Assembly (NCBI GenBank): GCA_027063065.1
Contig: JAMOSO010000054.1
Coordinates: 1 to 28,656, forward strand
Direction: 5' to 3'
DNA from: Planctomycetota bacterium
GTDB taxonomy: Bacteria > Planctomycetota > JAMOSO01
Length of the DNA: 28,656 bases
The notes beneath the pieces are model-generated. The model worked only from the letters and a program-made list of their open reading frames with translations, ran no database searches and was not told the DNA's origin. Position 1 is the first letter of the stretch, and the number at the start of each line of letters is the position of its first letter. A program made the position numbers and the translations under genes. Positions 17,175 to 25,130 of the stretch are shown piece after piece.

Positions 17175-20100
17175 ATGGTATCTAAAAATAAAAAAGGTGC
17201 TTTTTTTTGGTTGGTTACAATAACTAGTCTCGTAACTGTTTGTTTTATTACGCTATTAACTTTAGCTATTATATTTTTTCCAAAAAACAAAGTTAGAACA
17301 TTAGTAGTGTCACAACTATCGACTGTATTAAGAAGAGACGTTGTTTTGGGTGATGCTGATTTAGCTTTTAGTGCTATACCAACTATTGTATTAAAAGATT
17401 TACGCATCAGTGGTGAATATCAAAAAAGCAATGACATTATTAATATGGGTGAATTAAGAGTCTCTATAGCTTTAATGCCGTTGCTTAGTGGTAAAATAGA
17501 ACTGGGTTCTGTTAGTCTACATAATACAAAAGTGTATATAGAACGTAATCAAAATGGTCGTTGGTCGTTTGATTCTATTTTAAGAAATTTAAATAATAAC
17601 TCAAAAAATACCCCAGATCATAAAAAAGTTGATTCTAAGTCGCAAACCGCGTTTTATTTTTCAAAATTAAATTTTGAAAATCTCACTTTACAATTTAAAG
17701 ATGATTTAAATAGGCAAAATTATACATTAAATATTAAACAATTAAATGGTGGTGGGGCGTTAAATAATGCAAATATACAATTTGAAATGCTATCCCATAT
17801 ATCGCAATTAAAAATAGATAAAATTGGAAATAATATTTTATTAAATGACATCACAATTGCTTGCGATATTGATGGAAATATCAAAACTAAGCAATTAAAT
17901 ATTAAAAATTTTAATATTGGGCATAAGTATATATCATGTAAGTTTAAAGGTGAGTTGGCTGCTTTTGGAGCAAAGCAAATTAACGGCAATTTAAATATTG
18001 CTATTGGTTCAATTAAAAAATTATTAACTTTAATGCCAAATAATATATCAAAACCCAATATTGATGGTACTGGTATAACTCTTGAATCTAAACTTAATTT
18101 AAATATTGCTAAATTACACAATATAATGCCGTTAACTAATTTGGTAGAGCAAAATGTTAATGTAAAATTAAAATGCAAAACTTTACAGGTTCAAGACCAG
18201 CACTTACAAAATGCACAAATTGATATCAGTTTAGATGGCGAAGCTCTGCGAGTGAAGAGTAATTATATTGCATTAAATAATGTCTTAGGTATGGCAGATT
18301 TTACTTTGCCACTAAGTGTTGACCCTATAGCTGAGTTAGATGTGAATTTAAAAACATTTGATATAAATGCTACAAAAATTAATCAAACTAATATTACTAT
18401 CAGTGCTACGGGGTTAAATTCTAACTTTAACCAAATAGATGGTAAAATATCAGTCAATATATCTGGTGTAAAAAGTAAAATCGATAATAAATATTTAAAT
18501 TTACCTTTTATAAAAATGCAAACAACATTTAAAGCTAATGTTAAATCGCAAAATTTAAATGTTGATAATTGTGTTGTATCTATACCTGGAGCTGATTTAA
18601 AAACTAAAATTAATTTAAGTAAAACTAATGGTATTACGGCTAAGGGTGTTTTGTTGTTAGCTGATTTTAAAAAATTAGCTAAGAGTGCTAAACCTTGGAT
18701 ATCTAATCAACCATTGCAAATAAAAAAAATAAAAGTTGGTTTTGAAGTTTTTCATCCAGCAGATACTTTTGATTTACATAATTTAAATGCAAAAGGTAAC
18801 ATAAATTTAAATGATATATTTTGGGATATTTATGGTATAAAAAATGGCAATATTACATATAATTTTGATGGTGATAAGCTAAATGCTCAGTTGAAAAAAA
18901 TTGTTACAAGTAATGCTAATATCGATGGCAGTATTAATTTTTATCCTAATAAAATGAAACCTACTTTACAGGTTCATTTAAATCTAAATAAAATCAAATA
19001 TCAAAATAAAAAATTAAATACTAGCATTAATAATGCTGATTTATTGGTGGATATAAAAACAGGGGTCAATAGCAATGTGGATGCTTCTGTTTTGTTAAAT
19101 AAAATTTATTTTAATGATACACAAACGAAATTTAGTGTGCCTAAATTATCTTTAAAGACAAATTTTGATTTACAGTCAAAACAAATGGTTTGTAATAAAT
19201 TAACTTTGCAGTCTTTAGGTGTTAATATAAATGCAAAGGGTATAAAAAAAGCTAATGACAATTTTACGGCACTTGTCGATATCGATATTAAGAGTTTAAA
19301 TCCAATTTTAAAAGTGTTTGCGGCTAATTTATCAAATAAACTTAAATCTAATAATATAAATATACATAGCACTATTAATGGGGATATTAAAAATGGTATT
19401 CAAAAGGCAAATAGCCGTGTACAAATTAGTAAGATAAATTTTGAAAATAATTATATATCTAATCTTAAGACTTCTGTTTTATATAACCCTAAAAATGCAA
19501 TAGTTGATATACAATCTTTGCATAGTAATTATGGGATTATGAGCGGATTGATTAAGTTGCAATTAGAAGATGGTTTTAAAGTTGAAGGTAAAACTAAATT
19601 GCAAAAATTTGTATTTAGCAATAAAACTAAAAAAATCACATCGCCAATGATTGAGGCATTATTTAATTGTAGTAGTTCATTAAATAAATCTAAATTAAAT
19701 TATACAATGAATATCTATGGTAATAATTTAAGGATACTAGATAAGCTTAAAAAACAGCAATCATTTGCAGTTGCTAAATTTAATTACGGTGGTAAAGGTA
19801 TATATAATTTAAGCAATAATAATATTACCTTTAATAAACATAAAATTAACTTTGGGAATAATCATATTTATTTAGATGGTAACATCAAAGGAAAGGGAAA
19901 CGGTTTAATAAAATTAGCTATTAATATACCTGATAGCGGTCTTGTTGGTACAATTGCATCTACAATGCAATTGCCTTTAAAGGCTAAAGGTTTAGATGTT
20001 AAATTAAATGCAGTATCGCCAAATTTTTATAAAGCAAATTTAGATGATATAAATTTAAGCGGTTATGTTAATGCCTCAGAAATAATATACGATTATCACT

Positions 20101-21023
20101 TAATCACTGATTTAAAAGCTCCATTTAACCTTAAAAAAGGAACTTTTGTAATGCCAAAATTACATGCAAATATTGCTGAAGGTCATTTAGATGCACATTT
20201 TAAAACAATTAATTTAGGTAGTAAAAAACCTTTTAGTAAATTAACGGGTTCTTTAAATAATGCAAAAATATCTAAATTGGTGCCACCCACAGATAAAATA
20301 TCCTCATTGTTGGCAGGTGATGCTACTTGTTCTATTGATAATTTATCGATTACGGGATTTAATGCTGATGAAATACGTCAATCTATTAACGGTGCTATAC
20401 AATTACAATTAGAAAATGGTAAGATTTTTAAGTTTAAAACATTGCCAGAAAGTTCATTGGCTAGTCAGTCATCTTTGATTAATACGTTTATGCCATGGGT
20501 ACAAAGCGCTAGTCATTTTGATAAATGGTTAAATTTGCCAGAAACGTATACATACAGTATTAGCAGAAAACAAATCAAGATTAAAAATGGTAGAGTGAAT
20601 ATCCCAGAAATTTATTTACATTCTGATAATGGTGTTCAAATTAAATTGAGTGGCACAATAGGTTCGGATGATAAATTAGATTTGAAATGTCAAATTTTAA
20701 ATATAGATCGCTTTGTAGCATCTAAATATAAAAATGAATTTAAAAATATGAAAATTACAGAGCGTATAGGTGGCACAACACAAGAACCAAAATTACTAAC
20801 TAATAATTTTCAAACAAAATTAGCAAAGCAAATAGCAATTATTCAAGTAAGAAGACAGGCTACAAAACACTTGGATTCAAAAATTGGTGGAGTTTTGGGT
20901 TCTGTTTTAGGTGTTGACAAATCTAATACAGCTCATAAATCACAAAACAGCTCTAGTAAAGATAATAAACAAAAGATAATTGAAGAAATAGGAAAAGGAT
21001 TATTGCAAGGCCTGTTTAAATAA
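17175..21023 (+). CDS. AsmA-family envelope protein
   Basis: The 1282-residue protein has a cytoplasmic KNKKG start, one transmembrane anchor (about 11-35) and a very long periplasmic part. The segment after the anchor (LRRDVVLGDADLAF, then PTIVLKDLRISG and a GELRVSIALMPLLSGKIELGSVSLHNTKVYI stretch split by turns) is typical of AsmA proteins. Near the C-terminus, a KIKNGRVNIPEIYL region and a final amphipathic helix are present. Family members affect outer-membrane biogenesis, and the large ones (YhdP and TamB, about 1260 residues) are thought to bridge the periplasm for lipid transport. The size here matches that class. The protein is extremely rich in Asn, Lys and Ile. An AAAAGGG site precedes the ATG. 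It lies 52 bases after the cheB remnant with no visible terminator between them. Confidence 0.82.
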   Translation: MVSKNKKGAFFWLVTITSLVTVCFITLLTLAIIFFPKNKVRTLVVSQLSTVLRRDVVLGDADLAFSAIPTIVLKDLRISGEYQKSNDIINMGELRVSIALMPLLSGKIELGSVSLHNTKVYIERNQNGRWSFDSILRNLNNNSKNTPDHKKVDSKSQTAFYFSKLNFENLTLQFKDDLNRQNYTLNIKQLNGGGALNNANIQFEMLSHISQLKIDKIGNNILLNDITIACDIDGNIKTKQLNIKNFNIGHKYISCKFKGELAAFGAKQINGNLNIAIGSIKKLLTLMPNNISKPNIDGTGITLESKLNLNIAKLHNIMPLTNLVEQNVNVKLKCKTLQVQDQHLQNAQIDISLDGEALRVKSNYIALNNVLGMADFTLPLSVDPIAELDVNLKTFDINATKINQTNITISATGLNSNFNQIDGKISVNISGVKSKIDNKYLNLPFIKMQTTFKANVKSQNLNVDNCVVSIPGADLKTKINLSKTNGITAKGVLLLADFKKLAKSAKPWISNQPLQIKKIKVGFEVFHPADTFDLHNLNAKGNINLNDIFWDIYGIKNGNITYNFDGDKLNAQLKKIVTSNANIDGSINFYPNKMKPTLQVHLNLNKIKYQNKKLNTSINNADLLVDIKTGVNSNVDASVLLNKIYFNDTQTKFSVPKLSLKTNFDLQSKQMVCNKLTLQSLGVNINAKGIKKANDNFTALVDIDIKSLNPILKVFAANLSNKLKSNNINIHSTINGDIKNGIQKANSRVQISKINFENNYISNLKTSVLYNPKNAIVDIQSLHSNYGIMSGLIKLQLEDGFKVEGKTKLQKFVFSNKTKKITSPMIEALFNCSSSLNKSKLNYTMNIYGNNLRILDKLKKQQSFAVAKFNYGGKGIYNLSNNNITFNKHKINFGNNHIYLDGNIKGKGNGLIKLAINIPDSGLVGTIASTMQLPLKAKGLDVKLNAVSPNFYKANLDDINLSGYVNASEIIYDYHLITDLKAPFNLKKGTFVMPKLHANIAEGHLDAHFKTINLGSKKPFSKLTGSLNNAKISKLVPPTDKISSLLAGDATCSIDNLSITGFNADEIRQSINGAIQLQLENGKIFKFKTLPESSLASQSSLINTFMPWVQSASHFDKWLNLPETYTYSISRKQIKIKNGRVNIPEIYLHSDNGVQIKLSGTIGSDDKLDLKCQILNIDRFVASKYKNEFKNMKITERIGGTTQEPKLLTNNFQTKLAKQIAIIQVRRQATKHLDSKIGGVLGSVLGVDKSNTAHKSQNSSSKDNKQKIIEEIGKGLLQGLFK

Positions 21024-21122
21024 GAATTAATTTAATAGGCATGTCAATATATTAAGTCAACCCCAATACAAGATAAGACATATTAGATACTATTTTCTTG
21101 AGTTAAAATTTAATACGTGTGC

Positions 21123-21160
21123 CCTAATAAAATAATGTTAATTAATATTGTTTTATTAGG
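21123..21160 (+). repeat. Inverted repeat overlapping a ribosome binding site
   Basis: CCTAATAAAA (21123-21132) and TTTTATTAGG (21151-21160) are exact complements, and the next four bases inward (TAAT/ATTG) add pairs including one G-U, leaving a 10-base loop. The right arm runs into the AGGAG (21158-21162) that serves the ATG at 21170. In RNA the stem would bury that site; in DNA it could be an operator. It is followed by no T-run, so it is not an ordinary terminator. Confidence 0.6.
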
Positions 21161-21169
21161 AGTTACGAT

Positions 21170-21552
21170 ATGTCCAAATATGTTTACGCATTAACCAAAT
21201 GTTGCTGTATTATTTTGTTTATATTTATTTGTAATACACTGTTTGCAAAACCGCCTAAAACGCCAACGAGATTAAGCGTTGTTAATGCGTCTGCCAAAGG
21301 TTTGACCATATGCTTAGAGATGAGTGTCATGCTACAGATTTAGGTAGATATATTGCTACTGTAACTACATTTTGTACTTTGTACGGAACAGATCCGCATA
21401 AACTAGCTAAATTTTATTCTTATATTGAAGGATATTATCCTGACAAGGCTAGACGAGGAACGATAACTCCTAGAGCATTAAAAATTGTTAATGATATTAT
21501 AGCAGAAACTATAAAACAAACTGGTATGGGTTTAATGCAAGAAATACAATAA
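21170..21552 (+). pseudogene. Broken secreted protein, possibly an SGNH-hydrolase remnant
   Basis: ATG 21170, with AGGAG 7 bases upstream, opens a frame with a clear signal peptide: a Lys near the start, then CCCIILFIFICNTLFA, with likely cleavage after LFA. The frame runs through KPPKTPTRLSVV and stops at about 21345. The sequence that still looks coding lies in another frame to 21552 (from about 21301) and begins LRDECHATDLGRYIATV. That D-x-x-H segment followed by G-x-Y resembles the last conserved block of SGNH/GDSL hydrolases, where Asp and His are catalytic. So the remnant seems to keep a secretion signal and the C-terminal end but to lack the Ser-containing middle, with a frameshift near the joint. 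The family assignment is tentative; the break in frame is directly visible. Confidence 0.55.
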
Positions 21553-21585
21553 TTATATATTTATATAAGAAATTAAAAATATGTA

Positions 21586-21613
21586 TTGAATAATTAAAAA
21601 CCTTATATAAGAT
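21586..21613 (+). promoter_or_regulatory. Possible promoter of the deoR-dehydrogenase operon
   Basis: TTGAAT (21586-21591) and TAAGAT (21608-21613), 16 bases apart, resemble sigma-70 boxes. They would place the start of transcription near 21620, at the first of the three repeats that follow. Motif match only, in AT-rich DNA. Confidence 0.4.
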
Positions 21614-21615
21614 AC

Positions 21616-21644
21616 TTGAAAGAGTTTTGAAAGTATTTCGAAAG
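21616..21644 (+). promoter_or_regulatory. Candidate DeoR-family operator with three direct repeats
   Basis: TTGAAAG (21616-21622), TTGAAAG (21627-21633) and TCGAAAG (21638-21644) recur at an exact 11-base period, about one helical turn, just before the repressor ATG at 21652. The last copy supplies the AAAGG ribosome site. DeoR-family repressors such as AgaR use repeated CTTTC (GAAAG) motifs, so this is a likely autoregulatory operator. Confidence 0.6.
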
Positions 21645-21651
21645 GTTAAAA

Positions 21652-22410
21652 ATGGTTTTAGGAAAGATTTCTGAAAGAAAACAGCAGATACTCAAGATTT
21701 TGGCTGATGACGCATCTATTTCTGTGTCGGAAATATCAAAGCTTTTAAAGGTTTCTGAGGTAACTATTAGAACAAACTTAAATCAATTAGCCGACAGTGG
21801 ATATATTGTGCGTACTCGCGGTGGAGCACAGCCTTCTTTTCATCCAAATATTTTAGAACGTCAACGTTCTATGGTTGAAGAAAAAACGCGCATTGCTAAA
21901 GCTGCTGCCGGTTTAATAGAAGATGGCGATAACATTATGCTTGATGCTGGTACTACGCCGTCTATGTTAGTTAAATTTTTATTAGGCAAACGCGATATTA
22001 CCGTAGTTACAAATTCAACATTGGTATTATCATACGCTAGAATGAATCCAGCATTAAAAGTAATATTGTTAGGCGGAGAATTTATTGCCTCTAGTGAAGC
22101 GATGGTTGGTGCCATGGCATTAGATGTGTTAAAAAAATATCGCGTTAATAAAGCGTTTTTGGGAACAGATGGGTTTTCTGAAGTTTCTGGGTTTACAGCT
22201 CATTCTGTAGAAACAGGTGAAGTAGTTAGACAGATGTCTAAACAGGCAACACAAACTTATATACTTGCCGATAGTGCAAAGTATGGTGAGGCTGGTTTTG
22301 CTCAAATACTAGATCTCAATGATGTTTATAAAATTATAATTGATTCCAATATTAGTGAAGATGCAAAAGCCAAATTAGAAGAGGCTGGTGCGGATCTACA
22401 CATAGTGTGA
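21652..22410 (+). CDS. DeoR/GlpR-family transcriptional repressor
   Basis: The 252-residue protein has a winged helix-turn-helix at 5-60 (VSEISKLLKVSEVTIRTNL, ending in the family signature RTRGGA). A DeoRC sensor domain follows (75-252). That domain has LDAGTT (about 98-103), VVTNS, LLGGEF, and FLGTDGF in the usual order; family members respond to phosphorylated sugars or related metabolites. It leads the operon, and its stop lies 14 bases before the E2 ATG, so it probably controls the dehydrogenase genes and itself. The ligand is unknown. GAAAG repeats directly upstream are candidate binding sites. Confidence 0.9.
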   Translation: MVLGKISERKQQILKILADDASISVSEISKLLKVSEVTIRTNLNQLADSGYIVRTRGGAQPSFHPNILERQRSMVEEKTRIAKAAAGLIEDGDNIMLDAGTTPSMLVKFLLGKRDITVVTNSTLVLSYARMNPALKVILLGGEFIASSEAMVGAMALDVLKKYRVNKAFLGTDGFSEVSGFTAHSVETGEVVRQMSKQATQTYILADSAKYGEAGFAQILDLNDVYKIIIDSNISEDAKAKLEEAGADLHIV

Positions 22411-22424
22411 AATTAGGAGAAAAC

Positions 22425-23768
22425 ATGGCAACAGAGGTATTAATGCCCCGTCAGGGACAATCAGTTGAATCTTGCATCATTCTTGAATGGCGCGTTAAAG
22501 AAGGTGATAAAGTAAACGAAGGCGATGCTATCTGTGAAGTAGAAACAGATAAAGCCACTTTTGAAGTTGAAGCAACGGCAACGGGAACAATTCTTGGTAT
22601 TTTTTATCCAGATGGCGAAGATGTTGAAGTGTTAAAAGTTATTGCTGCTATTGGCGAAGAAGGCGAAAATATTGATGATTTACGTCCTGCCGATAACGAC
22701 AGTTCTGCAGAGCAAGAAGATACTTCAGCAACAGATGTTGTTGAAACAGCTCAAGCAGATACTTCAATTACTGCGCCTACAATTCAAGCTAAAACAGACG
22801 GTATAGGCGCATCTCCAAGGGCTAAAACTTTAGCTAATGCTAAAGGGATTAGTTTAAATGCTATATCTGGTACAGGACCAGAAGGACGTGTCATAGAAAG
22901 AGATGTGCAAAACGCCTTAGTTTCAGGTGCACCTTTAACTCCTGCTGCCCAAGCATTAATGGCTAATGGAAATTTAAATGCTCCAGCAGTTGGCTCTGGC
23001 TTAGCCGGTAGAGTATTGGCTTCAGATTTAAGTACAGCTTCACCTAGCGATGCACAAATATCAGTACCAACATTGGCAGATATAGATGTACCTGTAAAAG
23101 GTGTGCGTAAATTAATTGCAGAACGTATGAAGGCGTCTTTATCACAAACAGCCCAATTGACTTTAAATGCATCTGCAGATGCAAGACAGATTTTAGCATA
23201 TAGAAAAGAATGTAAAAATTCTGCTGAAGCATTGGCTTTATCTGGTATTACAATCAATGATATTGTAATGTACGCCACTGTCCAAACGCTAAAACGTTAT
23301 CCAGAATTAAATGCACATTTCTTGGGCGATACCATACGTCAATTTGGCGCAATCAATTTGGGCTTTGCTGTTGACACTCCAAAAGGTTTATTAGTACCTA
23401 ATATAAAAAATGCTCAAGCAATGAGTCTTAAAGAACTTTCTATGGCTGCAAAATCTTTAGCTACATCTGCAATTGATGGGTCAATAGAACCAGATGCTTT
23501 AAGCGGTGGCACTTTTACCATTACAAATTTAGGTAGTATGGGTATAGAAAGTTTTACCCCTGTTTTAAACGCTCCTGAAGTTGCAATTTTAGGTGTTTGT
23601 ACAATTACACCTCGCCCTGTAATGAATGGTAGCGATGTAGAGTTTGTTCCGCATATGGGCTTATCTTTAACTTTTGATCACGCCGCCGCCGATGGCGCAC
23701 CAGCTGGTCGCTTTTTAAAAGATGTTGTCGATTCATTAGCTCATTTTAATTTGACTTTGGCAGGATAA
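22425..23768 (+). CDS. Dihydrolipoamide acyltransferase (E2) of a 2-oxoacid dehydrogenase complex
   Basis: E2 carries acyl groups from E1 on a lipoyl arm and transfers them to CoA, forming the core of the complex. I chose ATG 22425 (447 residues, AGGAG upstream) over GTG 22407. The lipoyl domain spans 1-76, with Lys43 in ETDKATFEVE. A peripheral-subunit-binding domain spans about 129-165 (GASPRAKTL to GTGPEGRVIERDV). A second similar segment spans 172-204 (TPAAQALM to GSGLAGRVLASDL). The catalytic domain spans 222-447, with His419 and Asp423 in DHAAADGAPAGRFL. The variant DHAAADG replaces the usual DHRxxDG but keeps the His and Asp. Acetyl transfer (pyruvate) is most likely, but substrate choice is not fixed by sequence alone. 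Four bases separate it from the E3 gene. Confidence 0.92.
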   Translation: MATEVLMPRQGQSVESCIILEWRVKEGDKVNEGDAICEVETDKATFEVEATATGTILGIFYPDGEDVEVLKVIAAIGEEGENIDDLRPADNDSSAEQEDTSATDVVETAQADTSITAPTIQAKTDGIGASPRAKTLANAKGISLNAISGTGPEGRVIERDVQNALVSGAPLTPAAQALMANGNLNAPAVGSGLAGRVLASDLSTASPSDAQISVPTLADIDVPVKGVRKLIAERMKASLSQTAQLTLNASADARQILAYRKECKNSAEALALSGITINDIVMYATVQTLKRYPELNAHFLGDTIRQFGAINLGFAVDTPKGLLVPNIKNAQAMSLKELSMAAKSLATSAIDGSIEPDALSGGTFTITNLGSMGIESFTPVLNAPEVAILGVCTITPRPVMNGSDVEFVPHMGLSLTFDHAAADGAPAGRFLKDVVDSLAHFNLTLAG

Positions 23769-23772
23769 AAAA

Positions 23773-25116
23773 ATGTATGATATTATAATAATCGGTGCTG
23801 GACCTGGCGGGTATATTGCTGCCGAAAGAGCTGGCGAAGAAGGAAAAAAAGTTTTGTTAATTGAAAAAAACGCCCTTGGTGGTGTTTGTTTAAATGAAGG
23901 ATGTATACCTACAAAAACTTTATTAAATTCTGCAAAACATTATGCACATGCAAAAGAGGCTGAGCAGTTTGGCGTAACGATATCGGATGTAAACTTTGAT
24001 TTAGCTAAAGCTATGAAATGGAAATTACGCGTGCGTGATACATTGCGTAAGGGCATTGCCTTTATGATGAATAAATTTAAAGTTGAAGTCATTAGCGGTT
24101 CTGCCAAGATGAAATCAGCAAACACAGTAGATGTTGACGGCACTGAATACCAAGCTAAGAATATAATTATTGGTACTGGTTCAGATCCATTTGTACCACC
24201 AATTCCAGGTGCAAATCAAGATAATGTATTAACTAGCACTGGTATTCTAGAAATAGAAAAAATGCCCAAAAGCTTAACTGTAATCGGTGGCGGTGTTATC
24301 GGTGTAGAATTTGCATCTTTTTTTGGCACATTAGGTGTTGATGTTACTGTAATTGAAATGATGGATGAGATTATCCCCTTTATGGATGCTGATCAATCTA
24401 AAGAATTGCGTAAAGCATTTAAAAAATCAAAAACAGCAACATTTGAATTAAACGCTAAAGTAGAGCGTATAGAAGGTGAAAAAGTTTATTATACTAAAAA
24501 TGGTACAGAACATTCTGTAGATGCCGAAATTGTTCTTATGGCTGTTGGACGAAGACCTAATTTAAAAGGGATGGGCTTTGAGGAAATTGGTTTAGATATA
24601 ACTGGTCATGGTATTGTTGTCGATGAACAAATGAAAACCAATTTACCTAATGTCTATGCAATTGGTGATGTAACTGGCAAATCTTTATTAGCTCATTCTG
24701 CATCGCGTATGGGCGAAGTAGCTGTTAATACTATATTGGGCAAAAAAGATAGAATGCGTTATAATGCTATTCCATGGGCTTTATATTCTTTGCCAGAAGC
24801 AGCGGGGTGTGGATTAACTGAAGCACAAGCTAAAGAAAAAGGCATAGAAGTAAAAACAGCTATGATGCCAATGAAAGTCAACGGGCGTTTTTTGGCCGAA
24901 AACGCTAATGCACCAGGCAGTTGTAAGGTTGTAGTTGATGCTAAAACCAATGTTATTTTAGGGGTTCATTTACTAGGTGGTATTTGCTCTGAAATGATTT
25001 GGGGAGCTGCCAGTTTAATTGAAACAGAATTGCGCGTTGAAGAAATTAAAGAAATTGTATTTCCTCACCCAAGTGTTTCAGAAATTATCAAAGATACTCT
25101 TTTTACCATTCATTAA
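23773..25116 (+). CDS. lpdA: Dihydrolipoyl dehydrogenase (E3)
   Basis: E3 reoxidises the dihydrolipoyl arm of E2 with FAD and NAD+. The 447-residue protein starts with the FAD-binding GAGPGGYIAAE (8-18). The redox disulfide is Cys39/Cys44 in GGVCLNEGCIPTK. The NAD-binding region has GGGVIGVEFASFFGTLG (about 172-188), and a second FAD motif lies in YAIGDVTG. The C-terminal interface domain ends with HPSVSE (432-437), with the catalytic His432 and Glu437 pair. All required residues are present. It lies between E2 and E1 in one operon. Confidence 0.95.
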   Translation: MYDIIIIGAGPGGYIAAERAGEEGKKVLLIEKNALGGVCLNEGCIPTKTLLNSAKHYAHAKEAEQFGVTISDVNFDLAKAMKWKLRVRDTLRKGIAFMMNKFKVEVISGSAKMKSANTVDVDGTEYQAKNIIIGTGSDPFVPPIPGANQDNVLTSTGILEIEKMPKSLTVIGGGVIGVEFASFFGTLGVDVTVIEMMDEIIPFMDADQSKELRKAFKKSKTATFELNAKVERIEGEKVYYTKNGTEHSVDAEIVLMAVGRRPNLKGMGFEEIGLDITGHGIVVDEQMKTNLPNVYAIGDVTGKSLLAHSASRMGEVAVNTILGKKDRMRYNAIPWALYSLPEAAGCGLTEAQAKEKGIEVKTAMMPMKVNGRFLAENANAPGSCKVVVDAKTNVILGVHLLGGICSEMIWGAASLIETELRVEEIKEIVFPHPSVSEIIKDTLFTIH

Positions 25117-25130
25117 AATAGGAATAAATA

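Noticed and set aside
22784-23278. Long antisense open frame opposite the E2 gene
   Set aside because: It mirrors the codon pattern of E2, has no start signals and no recognisable motif.
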